A stretch of DNA of 40,000 nt from Cristatella mucedo (lineage: Eukaryota; Bryozoa; Phylactolaemata; Cristatellidae), in NCBI GenBank assembly GCA_009760855.2, contig WPIO01000006.1:915001-955000 (forward strand), read 5' to 3'. The notes below the pieces were generated by a model, which worked only from the letters and a program-made list of their open reading frames with translations, had not been told where the DNA came from and did not search any database. Shown one piece after another: positions 12,488 to 23,879 of this stretch (within the stretch, counting starts at the first letter, position 1; each line of letters opens with the position of its first letter). The position numbers and the translations under genes were made by a program.

Positions 12488-12575
12488 TCTTTGTCTGTGG
12501 GGTCTCGTGAACCAGCCAACGTGAACTGACATGAACTGGCTCTACTCGAGAGTGGCTGTAGGTGTGACTCCCTTA

Positions 12576-12760
12576 CGATGGCTTATGTTACCATTGTTCT
12601 TTGTGCCAATGTGCATGCCATTCGTTCATTGGCCTTTGTACAATATCAATAAATGTTCCGTTGGGGTAAATCCCAATTGGTGGGGACATAACCCCCACTA
12701 GTGATGGACACATAATCCCCTTATGGCCGGCCAGGGAGGGAAGGAACACTCGGCTATTCC
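12576..12760 (+). repeat. Unclassified dispersed repeat, copy 1
   Basis: Similar in order and content to 25746-25910: gcttatgttaccatt, then atatcaataaatgt, then a G-rich block with cacataa and catacc/cataatcc. The AATAAA and G-rich end suggest the end of a retroelement (LTR or 3' UTR), but no coding part or target duplication is visible. The downstream part (12780-13130), with gcgaataaag at about 13002, could belong to the same element. Confidence 0.55.
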
Positions 12761-12779
12761 GTCAGAGGCAAGATCTCGA

Positions 12780-13560
12780 AAAGAGAAAGCATTTCCTGGA
12801 GTTTAGGGTACGTGTCATTGTTAGGGCGGCGTCCAGGGCACAATGGCTTTGCATTGAGATACCCGGAGCCTGCGTTGGCACTGCTGGCTAGTTCCAGGAG
12901 CACCCGTGGTATAGCGGTGGGCCCGTTCATTTGTTTTCGCTAGAGTTTCCAAGGCGTGTGAATATCACGCTGAACTAGACGCACAGCAACATTGTGCGCT
13001 TGCGAATAAAGTTCAGTATAATCCCCTATTTCTGCTCAGTATCTGGGTCCAGTGCATGCCATGAACTCGCTATCCTTTACTTTAAGGCTGGTTTGGCCCA
13101 GCAGTACGATAGGAGCTGGCGGAAGCGACATATAGCCGTATGCTATTAGTGGGGACACACTAGCCCAGGTATTACTCAGGCTTCCAAAGAATCGCTCCAA
13201 TTAATGGATCGTTCCAAAGCCATTCAAATCAGCCATGGCTCGACCTGTACTCGAAAAACAGAAACCAGATTCTGAGATTATATATTTTGATAACTATCGC
13301 CTAGTCTGTCCACTCTCTTAGGATATTATAGCAAGGCATTCGCGAGAGATGCTGATTCCATGCTAGTGGAGCTTGCACGTGACACGGACAGGGACACCCA
13401 TCGATGTGGCTTTACTACGAACAAATAATGCTCCTTCGACACCACTTCTTACCTAGGCCTGTTAGGACGACCGTGGCACGTACACCCGATGACGAAAATG
13501 TCCAACGTTCATCTTCGCGTGTGCACACTGGGTCTAATAACGCTGAGCCACGCGTTATTC
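12780..13560. other. No recognisable gene
   Basis: Possibly an extension of the preceding repeat. Only short frames occur, such as one of 29 codons from 13234, and none has a recognisable domain. Confidence 0.35.
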
Positions 13561-13568
13561 AGGTATAC

Positions 13569-13650
13569 GTTGTACAGGTTGTATACGTTGTATACGCGTT
13601 ATACGTTGTACAGGTTGTATACGTTGTATACGCGTTATAGGTTGTACAGG
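13569..13650. repeat. 36-bp minisatellite, about 2.3 units
   Basis: Unit one is 13569-13604 and unit two 13605-13640 with one mismatch. A partial third unit gttgtacagg runs to 13650. The unit is itself made of shorter gttgtata-type blocks. Confidence 0.9.
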
Positions 13651-14566
13651 TGCAGCTCTCAGAATACGAGCAGCGATACGAGCCCTTGTAGCCTTTGTAG
13701 ATTCGACTAGGACACCTAGTGAAGACCCGACTCCTCGTACACCTAACAGATGTTAGAAGGAAGCTTTGTGCAGACGACGAAGCTAAGAGTTGGACAGCGG
13801 CTAGGACACCTAGTGTAGGTAGACCTGCTCAGGTTAGATTGGAGCCTTGGCAGGCGATGCGGTACTCAGTATGTGCACCGACTAATGTGCTTCAGTAGAC
13901 AAAGAGCACTAGTATGGCCAGCTGGCTCGGGAGCCATCTAATAGGTCACCGGCAAAAATGACTAAGCCTGATGACGGACACCCAGAGGTGGGTCTGAGAA
14001 AATAACAACTACGCACTAGTTCAGAAGTTCAGATGAGAGCGGAAAAAAAGGAGAACGACCGACAGAGCTGAGCGAAGCAGCTTCGGTCGTTAATGCGAGA
14101 GACTTCGAGAGCGCGAGAGTTCGAACCTACAGCAACGAACAGCTAAGTGTAACTTAGACTGTGCAGTCGTGTTCTAACGGCTGCTCTGTAAGCCGCTGGT
14201 ATCTTGGGGTGCTGCAGCGGTCTGCCTTCGGGGTCTGGACCATCGCTAGCGATTGCAAGCCTAGGGTAGGTTATTTATATTCGGGCTTCGGGAGTTCACG
14301 TAGTTAACTACGTCAAGCCGGTCCGAGCCGAGTAAAGCGCTTGCACCAGCGCGTAACCACTGTAATAGGCCCAAAATAAAATGTCGCTTTCCGCCCCCAG
14401 TTTTGGCCGCTTGTGTTTTCAACTAAACTAAAGCGCTGCATTGCACGGTCCACTGGTAGAGCACCTGGGGACAAGCGCTTGCTCGGTGGCATTAACACGC
14501 CTCCGCCAACCCTCGCATACGAGACTCCAAATGTTAACATTAACTGACTGACACTTACCTTTACAG
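13651..14566. other. No recognisable gene
   Basis: The 15-base block ctaggacacctagtg occurs twice (about 13708 and 13802), about 94 bases apart. Otherwise I see nothing supportable. Confidence 0.4.
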
Positions 14567-14778
14567 GATGTATCAAGGCAGTTCTGAACGACGAGACCGA
14601 CGAGATTTCCCGCTGGCACGAGAAGCTGGAGTGCGTAGGGGCTGCAATCCAGCAGTCTGCTTCCAGATCGGACGAATTCGGCAAATTGACATTCGCAGCA
14701 GCTGAAACTCGATGCAATAATACTATTTCGTCGGCAGGAATTATAATAGCCAATAGCACTAGCTGCAGCTCAGAATGA
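14567..14778 (+). CDS. Candidate terminal exon, protein not recognised
   Basis: After a good acceptor (gacacttacctttacag, ending 14566) one frame stays open for 70 codons to a TGA at 14776-14778: CIKAVLNDETDEIS, RWHEKLECVGAAIQQ, SDEFGKLTFAAAETRC. It is rich in charged and helix-forming residues, with GC-rich third positions at the start, as in real coding DNA. The first two bases need one base from an earlier exon, which I could not find. The opposite strand is also open over 148 codons (14313-14759) and the same junction reads as a GTAAGT donor there, so the strand is not certain. Confidence 0.35.
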
Positions 14779-15040
14779 AAATGTTATTACCGCGCAAATT
14801 AAATGTTTGCGAATGAGTGATTGGACGCAGCGGTTAAAATAAAAGAAAATTTCCATGCGTTTGGCATTTTTCAAGCACGATCTATTTCAAGCATGGCCTA
14901 AACTTGCTATTTCCTGCCGAGATGGCGGTCTTCCGTGCAGCATGAGATGTGCCCAGGAAAAGGGAAATCGTGATTCTGCATTAACTGTTGCTGCCTTCGC
15001 AATGAAGAGAGGAAAATGGCTCCAACGATTTGCCATCACT

Positions 15041-16160
15041 TAATAATAATAATAATATAATAATAACGCCCTTGATAAAGTGCCCTCAGAGAACTCAGTC
15101 TCTTCCTAGGCGCTTTACATTTCTGCAAAGGAAACGCGATTGAATGGTAAGTAATTTCATGCTTGAAAGACAAACAAAACGAATAACATGGTTAGGGGTG
15201 ACATGCACAGGGTCAGCATGCAAATGTGGTTAGTGGCAGCATGCACAGTGTCAGCAAGCATAAGCACATGAAGGACGAATCACAGGGACCCACTAAATGC
15301 TGTCCTAAATAGGTGTGTTTTTAAGTTCCTTTTAAATGTGGTCAAGTCAGGGGATGTTCTGACGCAATTCGGGAGGCAGTTCCAGGCTTTGGGAGCATAC
15401 GAACTAAATGGACGGTCTCCAAAGGATTTGAGGTTTGTACGAGGTATTGGTAGACTGTTGGATTCCGAAAAGTGGGTAGTACGATGCTTGACCTGGTTGG
15501 GGAGTAGATCTGAAAGATAGGCTGGAGCCAAAGAATGAAGAGACCTAAAAGTGAGCGGCAAAACCTTGAAGTAAATCCGTTGCTTGACTTGTCAGTGAAA
15601 GTCGTCGAGAAGTGGTGTGATGTGGCAACTGCGACGCTCACGGCAGACAAGCCTAGCTGCGGAATACTGCACCAGCTGTAATCGCCTGATTGCACATGCC
15701 GGTAGGCCAGCAAGCAGTGAGTTGCAGAAGTCAAGATAGGATGTCATAAATGCATGGACAAAATGGGACGTGGTATCCTTATCTAAGCAAACCCAAATCT
15801 TAGCAATTTATATGTAGCTGAAAGTAGGCAGACTTGACTGTGGAGCTGATGTGGTCGTCTGCGAGAGGTCACTTTGGAACATGACACCTAGATTTCGAGC
15901 TGATTCAACAGGAGATATGCTGGCAGAGCCCATTTTGAGCGGCAGCCTTTCCAATTTCTGAATCACACTGAGTTTGCCCATAACTAGCGAGTTAGTTTTA
16001 TCATCGTTTAATTTTAGAAAATTTGCTGCCATCCATGTGCGGATGTCATCAATACATGCAGCAAGTGAGTTGAGAGAATTCGAGGTGCTCAAAGGCGAGG
16101 AGTGATCAAAGCAAACTTGTTTAATTGCTTGCCGGGTCACCAGACAGTAATACACTTAGC
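15041..16160 (-). mobile_element. LINE-A, 5'-truncated copy with broken ORF2 C-terminus
   Basis: From the 5' side (high coordinates): RTWMAANFLKLNDDKT, LERLPLKMGSASISP and SARNLGVMFQSDLS, then a frameshift near 15850. Next come LAYRHVQSGDYSWC (shifted), LAPAYLSDLLPNQ, FGDRPFSSYAPKAWNCLP and TTFKRNLKTHLFRTAFSGSL, ending at a TGA before 15280. The 3' UTR, terminal hairpin (15077-15116) and AT-rich trinucleotide tail follow. The order matches 3893-4884. Several frameshifts make it dead. Confidence 0.9.
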
Positions 16161-19100
16161 CGCATCTGAAGACTGATATCTCAAGTTTTCTTAACGGGAT
16201 ACGATGGATACAAAAGAATGCGAGGAGGAGTTCCGATGACATTAGTTGCAAGCGGAGCATCCCAAACCTGCTCAACAAATTCCAAATGCAGGATCGCCTG
16301 TCAGTCGACTCGGTGGAGAGCTACAAAGTGCCTCATGCGGTGCTCTCTTTGCTGCTTGAGCAAGAAGGCCTTCCTTAGCGTCATCAGTAACCTTTACAGC
16401 ATTGACAAGTGCTGTCGATTGAGGGAAAGGGCGGGACTGTGGTAAGGGCCGAGTGCCATTTTGCATTGCCATGGTCAGCCTGGACCGATGGAAAACGATT
16501 CAATCACTGATAAGGGCGTTGCTCGTAACTTGCTCTTTGGCGAAGCAGTTGCTCTAGTGCGAGGTGACGAGAGAAAGCAATCATCGCGGCGAAATGAAAC
16601 TTCGTACTAAACATAGTAAGTGGAGAATAGAGCGTAACATAGAGGAACCTTTGCCACCAAGCTTATATATTGCAACGCATTTGTCATCGAGCGCTTCAAC
16701 GAAATTCGCATAGTCGAATGGTCTTCCCAAAATCTCAGGTCTCTTGTAGTAGCTTCCCGTTCACCTTTCTTGCTCGTCATCTAAAGGTGTGTGGCCGTTT
16801 TGAAGCCACATTGTCGTCATGGTGAGAAAACGTGTTGAAGATGATTGAGCTCTCCTGTATGCTACAATTCCGCCTTTGACGGATTGCTATGGAATCGGTG
16901 GGAGACCACTCGTAGGCACTTCTCCTCCTCCTTCCCATGACCCAATAAGTCACGAGGCAGACACGTGACTGGTCGCCGACCATTGCAGGCGTAATGATTG
17001 CACCAGACGTTGAAAATGTGTGCCATTATAACATAGACACAGCACATAGATGCATGCGTTCAGCACTTCGCGATTGCGGCTCGAGCGTGGCAATTAAAGG
17101 CTGGGCTTTAATACTATCTTTATACCACAAGCCAAACGATAAAAAAAAAACATTTCGCCGTGCGCTTGGGGGGAAATCGACCTAGCGAGGTACACAAGGA
17201 GCAAAATTTTTCACGAGAGTGTTGATTTCGTCTTACCCTGAGCATGGGGAACACGCCACTCACCAAGAGTCCGCTGAGCGACGTTTGGCTGAGATCTTGC
17301 AGCACCGTGCTCCTGTCGTGTGACGGTGTCTCCGGCGGCGGTTGTTCTTGTGGTAGTCTCACGGAGACACAGCACGAGCACTTGCACGGTAAGCGGGACT
17401 CTTCTTTATTACTCTCAACGGACACATATATAAGAGCTCGATCAATCGCAGCAGACGACACGAAATACAACCTTCATCGTCATTAGTGGCCCGACGCTGG
17501 GCTGCTTCAATGACTATTAGTATACTATTAATTAACTATTAGCCACAGGCGAGGCGTGTGCATTAGTGTCAGACGCTTCGCTAATTACAGCAGATGCCGC
17601 AGGTGCACACAACGCTCCTCAGGACAATACATAGTAAATCTGCAAATATTAGTCCAGAAGTCGTTTCATTATGCTATTCCTAACCGGAACAGGTAGCGGC
17701 GACCGTTGGGTGCTCTTGAATGCAGAGATTCACTCGGTCGCTCGCTGCATGTATCTAAGGCCGTTTAATGCACTAGAATAAGTTGCCACGCTGCGTTTTA
17801 AATTTATTAGATTCACGATCCCAAGAAACTCAGAATACCCAGCACTTCCCTTGCTTAGAAGCAGGAAATCGGTATTGTTTAGGTATAAGAACGGCCGACA
17901 TTGCTTTTCGAGACTAACCAGGACCGGACCATTCATTTTGGCGGTCTTCGTTGCGGCATTCTTTCTACTTTAAGTCGTCTTGATTAGCCGTTCGCGATAG
18001 GCTGAAGGTTATAGGCTGACGGTGAAAGCTGGCGCTCTCAAGCCAAGGAGGCGCGTTGAGCAATCCGTGTTCTAAACGCCATGCCACCGGCTTGCTAATG
18101 GATTGCCAGACGCAACGAGACAAGCCGAACGAGGAAGGCAGCAGATCAAACGATGGACGATGCTGCTTCGGCCGAACACTCTCAGCGGAGCCCGCCTAGG
18201 TGGGTGTGACCGCAGAGCGGGGAAGCAAAGTAACGAGCAAAGTATCGTGCTTGCTCTGTATAGGCAGGTCGTCGAGCAGTAACGATGTCGTCCTTAGCCG
18301 GACAGCTGAAGCGGCATGTAAAAGCAGTTCCCCGCCAGTCAAGGCCTCGTGAATCACGACTTCTATAGACTACGACGCCTGCCCACGGTAACCTCGAGTG
18401 ACATTTGGCAAAGCCCTGATGTCCAGTTCTCGTGTCTTAGCAAGCCTGGAGCAACTGCGCTTCTCTCATGATGCACCGATATTATTGGAAACGGTTGAGC
18501 GATGGAATAGCAGGGGTCTTAGAAATAGAGCTTTCTTATTTTAGCTGTGCCGATGGCCAGGATATGATTAATTTATTTTCACGCCCATTAAACCAAAGAG
18601 ATTTTCGTCGAAAACGATCGGCCTGTCAACGGGAGGCCGCTGCGGTTTCGAGCACTGAGCAAGGGGCTCTTGCAGCATATTCAAAAGAACATTCGGCTTT
18701 GGCGAGGTTTCACGCTAGAGCAATCGAAGCAACGTGAAAGTAAATGTCAATGCCCGTCGATGTTCAGCTGCGGTTCACGTCGGCGTGTCGAGCCTGATAC
18801 TAGTTTACTGGGCTGATTTTGTGAAGAAAAGTTTTTCGTGTCAACAGCAGCCGGAAATTTTTGTTGAACAGGATTCAGCCTTTTACCTTAGAGCCTTGAA
18901 ACTGAATGAATCGGCCAGCTCACAACTCGGCCGCTGCCACGTTAACTTCAAAACAGCGACGGTGCTGACCCTTAGGTGCCACCACCTGGTAGAGATTAGC
19001 CACCAAGATCATCATTGAAGGTTCGCCATTCGCCCGCCCGCCCCCCATTAGGCGAAGCTTTTAGGACCCAGTTAGTTCAGCTGACTCAGTAATAAAAAGA

Positions 19101-20164
19101 CAATTGCTTCCTCTGGGAACAGACCCCAACGTCGTTCTCCGTAGGCTAGCGGCTCGGAAGTCTTTTGTAGCCCTAAAAACGAAGCACTCCACAATTCATG
19201 CTTTGTCACTCTTGAAAAAAGCGTCATTCCCAATTTCGGGCTACATCTGCACCAAATAATAATACCGCACCGAAAGCCGCTCTGTACACGTCGAGGTTGC
19301 TGCGTGGCATTCAAGAACGCAGCTCTGAAAAATAGAATTAATTTGTACAGCGCCACCAAGAGAAATTACTCGATATCCTTGCACTTTCCATGTGCCACGC
19401 GGCACAGCGTCCACGACTCGGTCGATGAAGACGATCATCCTAACCCGTGCGCCAACCTATTGCCAGGGTGGCTATCAGAAAAAGGCTACCGGGACTTCAC
19501 ATTTGCCAAAAGGGGGTTTCGCTGTAAGCGGCGTGCTTTCGTTTTCTTTTCGCCTCTCTTGGGATGCAGGGCTGAAGACCCCCAATTCTCCCCCTCCCCG
19601 CCCTCCATAGCAGGCGCCCGTATGCGGCCCGTAGCCAGACGGCCTGCGACCTGCACTCGTCTGCCGTTTACCTGAGGCGATAGCACAACGTCCGCACCAG
19701 CAGCTTGTCTCGGCAACCAGCGAGCAGTTCCCAAGAGGGAAGCCGGAGCCTCTTTATCCTCTTACCATCAAAATAGAAATAATAGCTTTCGAGCTTCGTT
19801 CAATTCTAGCAGCAATAGAGCTCGTCTTTTTTACATTTTTCCGGCGAAAGTTGGGTGTAGGGTCTGGGCGTCTGACGGTCATTAGTAAGGTCGCTAGAAA
19901 GGTAAACCCTACACCGACCCGCCCTGGTGATGGTAGGTGCGACTTCTCGAGCGGGCTTTGCTGCTGCTAAGCTGCGTCTACTCCAACGTCCTGCATCGGT
20001 TTCGACTGGAGTTCACGTTGCTAGGCAGCTGGCAGTCGACCGGTCCGGCGATTTTTAGTCCGTCAAAATATCGCGGATGAACCGAGCCAATGCGGAAACT
20101 CTCAGCAGAGCCTAGGCTCGATCGGGTGACTTTGCACATCACATCTAGCCAGCGGCCTAGCTGT
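16161..20164. other. About 4 kb without an assignable gene
   Basis: Many short frames on both strands (123 codons or fewer). None shows a domain or a chain of matching splice sites. Two spots are of minor interest: 17120-17640, which on the minus strand has LTR-like signals (ttatatatg, then aataaag), and a minus-strand frame at 16272-16472 with protein-like composition (TDDAKEGLLAQAAKRAPHE). Base composition is less AT-rich than in the first 10 kb. Confidence 0.4.
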
Positions 20165-21670
20165 AGATTTTAGCGCCAGCTATAAGCGCTTGATTGCAGA
20201 GGCCGGTAGACCATCAAGCAGTAAGTCGCAGAAGTCAAGACGGGATGTCACGAATACATGGACCAATTAAAATGCGTTATCCCTAGCTAAACAAGCCCGA
20301 ATTCTAGTATAAGTAAGTCGTTATACACCTGAAGCAAAGCTGGCTGTGTGGAGTGATTAGCACTAAAACCAGACGAGAACTTGCTACTAAGTTTTAAAGT
20401 CTCTATGTGAGTTCAGCTGTCTGTCACGACTCGTTCCAGTGTCTTTGATAGGAAAAGGTAGAAGGGAGACTGGGCGGAATCTGCTCAAGTTTTCGTGGTC
20501 TAGTGCTGCTTTCTTGAGTAGTGGCCAGAATACAGTCTTTTTGAAAGGTGCTGGGACACGACCTGAGGCTAATGACATAATTTATTAATTGTTTTCTGCT
20601 AGGCAGCAGCAGGTCAATGCATCATAGAAGCAGGACACTGGCAATAGGGTGCAGTAGACTAGTTTTTATCTTTAATTTGATATGAGCTTCAGGACGAGGT
20701 CACTTATGATCTCCTTGAATGAAGACATTGAGGTGCTGCATATAATGAAGGGACGTGATTCCAGAGGTGATGTTGCTATCTTAGGGATGGAATCCCCGAT
20801 CTTGTCTATCTTGTCGACAAAGAGGTTCGAGAAGCGATTGACTAGATCATGACAGTAAGGATCATTTGGTTGCAAGGAGCTAACCGGGGAGCGGTAAAGG
20901 GATGATCGATCGTCAACGTTAGCATTCTAGGATTGTGTGTGTGTGATTCCACAACATTTTTATAGAAGCTAGACTTACCCTTTGCTAGAATCAATTAGTT
21001 CGATCAACAACATTCCTCGCACGCCTGTCGATGGATAGTCACTCCCTATATTTTGTATGCTTTTTTCAAGCTTGAGCTTAGCAGACCTAGCTAGTTTAAT
21101 GTCTGTGGTAAACGATAGGCAGTCTGGGCGAGGGCGTACAGTGCGCTTAGTCAGAGGTGCAAACTCGTCGAGCATGTCAGCTAGTGTCCCGTTGTGGCAA
21201 TCTACCAGTGGTGATAGGTCAGAAGGAGGATTGAGCAGAAGTGGCGAAGCAAATATTCTAGTACGGACAGCACCGATGTCAAGAGTCTTGTGGTTTTCCG
21301 ATTCACAGGTAATTTTATATGAGGCTGAGGAGGGCACACGTGAGGGCTACTGAATGAGGCCTGCATGTTGTCAGATGAGCAGGATTTGGTGTTAATTAGT
21401 GGTGAAAAAGAGCAGCTGTATGAGAAAGCACGGTTGAGTGTCCGACTGTTGATGTGAGTACGGTCACGCACATGATCTACAAAAGCCATGAGTCAGTAAG
21501 TGTGCGAAATGTAATGCCGAAGGCGTCAGGTGAGTTATGAAAATGAATGTTGAAATCCCAACTGATGAGGAAAGATCAATTTCTTGCACGTAGAATGGAA
21601 ATGAGATCGGAGAAATCTGAGATAATGAGATAATGCTTCTCTACAGCACCTGCGGAGAACTAAACCTTGT
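20165..21670 (-). mobile_element. LINE-A-like copy with endonuclease end and RT start, RT core deleted
   Basis: Read on the minus strand. First comes the end of the apurinic endonuclease domain (WDFNIHFHNSPDAF near 21540-21590, from the GDFNIH motif), then a linker with DEFAPLTKRTVRPRP (21150-21210). Another linker, HDLVNRFSNLFVDKID (about 20800-20860), precedes the start of the reverse transcriptase: GRVPAPFKKTVFWPLLKKA and RFRPVSLLPF (20450-20575). It then jumps near 20345-20390 directly to C-terminal sequence (20185-20330). Most of the RT is missing. Frameshifts and stops are numerous. Confidence 0.8.
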
Positions 21671-21739
21671 TTTTGGCACTTCACGAATGCTGTGAATGAA
21701 GCGTGACCTTATGGTTAGGGCTAGCATGCGGGGAGTCAA

Positions 21740-22040
21740 CGTTCGTGTCAATTTCTCGAAATCAGTGTAATTTTTATTTGGAGCCAGTGTGATTCGGCGA
21801 AAGGTATGGTAACGTGGCAAATGCGACGCTCAAAACAGACAAGCCCGTTGCAGAATTTCGCGTTACCTGAAGGAGTCTGATTGCATGAGCCGCAAAACCT
21901 ACAATCAGTGAGTATCGCAAGTCGAGAGGCGATGTCGAAAATGCGTGACTCAACTTGAGTGTAGCATCCGTGTATATGCATGCCCATTTTCCGCAATGCT
22001 TTGAAGCTGATATTAGGCAGGCTTGACTTTAAAGCTCGTA
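21740..22040 (-). mobile_element. LINE fragment, ORF2 C-terminal region
   Basis: Decayed minus-strand match to the block with VQNSAARLVCRERRSCHITP and LHWLPV of LINE-A, seen here as NGLVCFERRICHVTIPF and SHWLQIKITL. Several frameshifts. Confidence 0.6.
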
Positions 22041-22290
22041 TTTCAACAATTTAGAACAGCGATCCTTCAAGCAGGCGAGGCACTGGCATGGTTCAAATCG
22101 TATTCGACCGGTCATATTCAGTCTGTGTTGTATGGGGTCAGGTTTCATCCATCTGAGCAGTAACCCTAGAATCCCACAAAGGTCTATCCTCGGTTCTTGA
22201 CTGTTCTCCGTTTATTCTTAAGGTCAGCGAAAAGTAATTTGGGTTAATTGAATCGGTTATAGCATAAAACCATCGTCAAAATACAGATGT
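22041..22290 (+). mobile_element. LINE fragment, reverse transcriptase core
   Basis: Plus-strand frames give ALAWFKSYSTGHIQSV and, after frameshifts, RSILGS-LFSVYS followed by KVIWVN. These are the segments of CR1/L2-like RT just before the catalytic YADD box. It lies head to head with the preceding fragment, which suggests an inversion or two insertions. Confidence 0.6.
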
Positions 22291-22944
22291 GAAGGTCAGG
22301 TGCTAAAATCTTGTTACGTAATTTGTTGGTGTTGCCTGAAATAGCAGGTGGAACAAACAGGCAATTGCATACACTTTTGCAAGTTAGCTGTTGTGACATG
22401 ATACTTTTAAAACTGTGCGGTATCTTAACCGCCTAGTGTATTCCGAGTTTCAGGTATCTACAGGTGACGTGCTTTGTGCTACTGTATAAAATTATCAGCG
22501 GAATGAAGATACAACATTATAATTTATGTTTCGAAGCAATCAAATTACCTAGTCATGCTTGAAGGACAGTCTTCTGATATGGCTTCACACAAGGCATCGA
22601 TAGCATGGTGGATCTTTAAAGTAAATGCAAGCAGAAGATAGCGTCAATGCTCAGCCAACATGGATGATCTGTGAGAGGCCTAACTACCGACGCCTAAGAC
22701 CGGACGGTATCTCCCTCAAGAGGGTAAGAATAAGTATGAACACCTAAATGAATAACTAAACGAACACCGACCACTACCTCGTAGCCTAGAGGTGGGGTGC
22801 TCACCCATCACGACCTAAATCGTCAATTCTAGCCACGACCCCTGCATTGTTGCTTTACCCAATTACTCGGTATTAACTCAGTTGGGGTTCTTGGGTCACT
22901 TTAAGGATAAAATATTTGTCGAAACGTCAATGCTAAACAACATA
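22291..22944. other. No recognisable gene
   Basis: No frame of note and no repeat recognised. Confidence 0.5.
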
Positions 22945-23085
22945 TATAATTAATTTGTATAGAACGCTAAAATAACTTAATCTCTGTTCAGGCGCCTCAC
23001 GTATGCCACAGGGCTCGAGCCCACGACCTCGGTCAGACCTTGATCAAGGCGGGCACCTAAACCACTAGGCCAAACCTGCTCGGCG
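22945..23085 (-). mobile_element. SINE-1 copy, best tRNA-like head
   Basis: Minus strand: A-box TGGCCTAGTGGTTTAGGTGC (23053-23072) and B-box core GGGCTCGAGCCC (23011-23022). Then comes a tail with gaggcgcctgaacagagatt and aagttattttagcg, a diverged copy of the LINE-A terminal hairpin. The box spacing is that of a tRNA gene. Confidence 0.8.
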
Positions 23086-23329
23086 TTAGGTATAAAAAAA
23101 ATCTTAGTTCGGTTCACTTCCGAGGGAATTTTGACTGTTATATAATGTAGATCACACTAAAAACATGTTTTGAGCTGCATTATAAACCAAAGATGTTATT
23201 GCCTTCATTGTCAACTGATTCACTGGTTTTGGTATTCCAGAGGAGCAGGGAATAACAGTAATTACATTGCTTTTCTATGGTGCCATCAAAGAACTTGACC
23301 TATTCGTATTTAATGTAGTTTGATGTAAT

Positions 23330-23450
23330 GCAATTTAATATATCTTCGTCTGTAACGTCTGACAGCCATAAGGACTATGTGAGTGTTACGCAGAATGGTT
23401 TTGGGCTGCTACCGTACCATGACAGCCAAATTCTTCGGAAACTCTAGTCC
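23330..23450 (-). mobile_element. LINE-B 3' UTR fragment
   Basis: Contains tgtaatgcaatttaatat, cttcgtctgtaac and gtgagtgttacgcagaatgg, a decayed version of the LINE-B 3' end seen at 7905 and 28135. Confidence 0.6.
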
Positions 23451-23613
23451 AGTCGTCTGAATTTTTCATGAAGCAACCGAACAACCGCCAACAAAACGAG
23501 CGGAAACGAAGACTTCTGTACCTCATTATATCAATTCTGCCAGATGAGGCACAAAACAGTGACGTCTATTCAACATGGAAGCAAAATTGAGGAGCTACCT
23601 AGCTACTTTGCAG

Positions 23614-23853
23614 AGCCGCGTATTCCAAGAGACACTGACCAGTTGGATTGGTAGAAAGAAGCATCTCGTCATTTTCCACCCTGTGTCACATTGTGTAAAG
23701 CACTACTTTTCCGCACTGCCTAGGAACGTATCGAGCGAAAATCTTATTAATGCTGAGGATACATTACCTGAAAGAAGACGATACCTCATTGCTGAAGCAA
23801 TGGATCTATTGATCGATTGTAAATCTAAAGCAGCACATCGTCTTAACAGAGTT
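23614..23853 (+). CDS. Candidate internal exon, protein not recognised
   Basis: A 240-nt open segment (80 codons, phase 0 at both ends) between the acceptor agctactttgcag and a consensus donor gtaagt at 23854. It translates as SRVFQETLTSWIGRKKHLV, FHPVSHCVKHYFSALP, DTLPERRRYLIAEAMDLLI and KSKAAHRLNRV. The composition is balanced and helix-like, as in a real globular protein. An in-frame ATG exists at 23575, so a first exon is also possible. I could not name the family or find partner exons. Confidence 0.4.
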
Positions 23854-23879
23854 GTAAGTCACAATTTACAAGTTTAGTT

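Noticed and set aside
18468-19018. Two consecutive plus frames of 89 and 94 codons
   Set aside because: No domain and no shared frame; nothing beyond chance openness.
19304-19675. 123-codon plus frame
   Set aside because: Low-complexity C-terminus, no recognisable domain, overlapping frames of similar length; no splice or promoter support.
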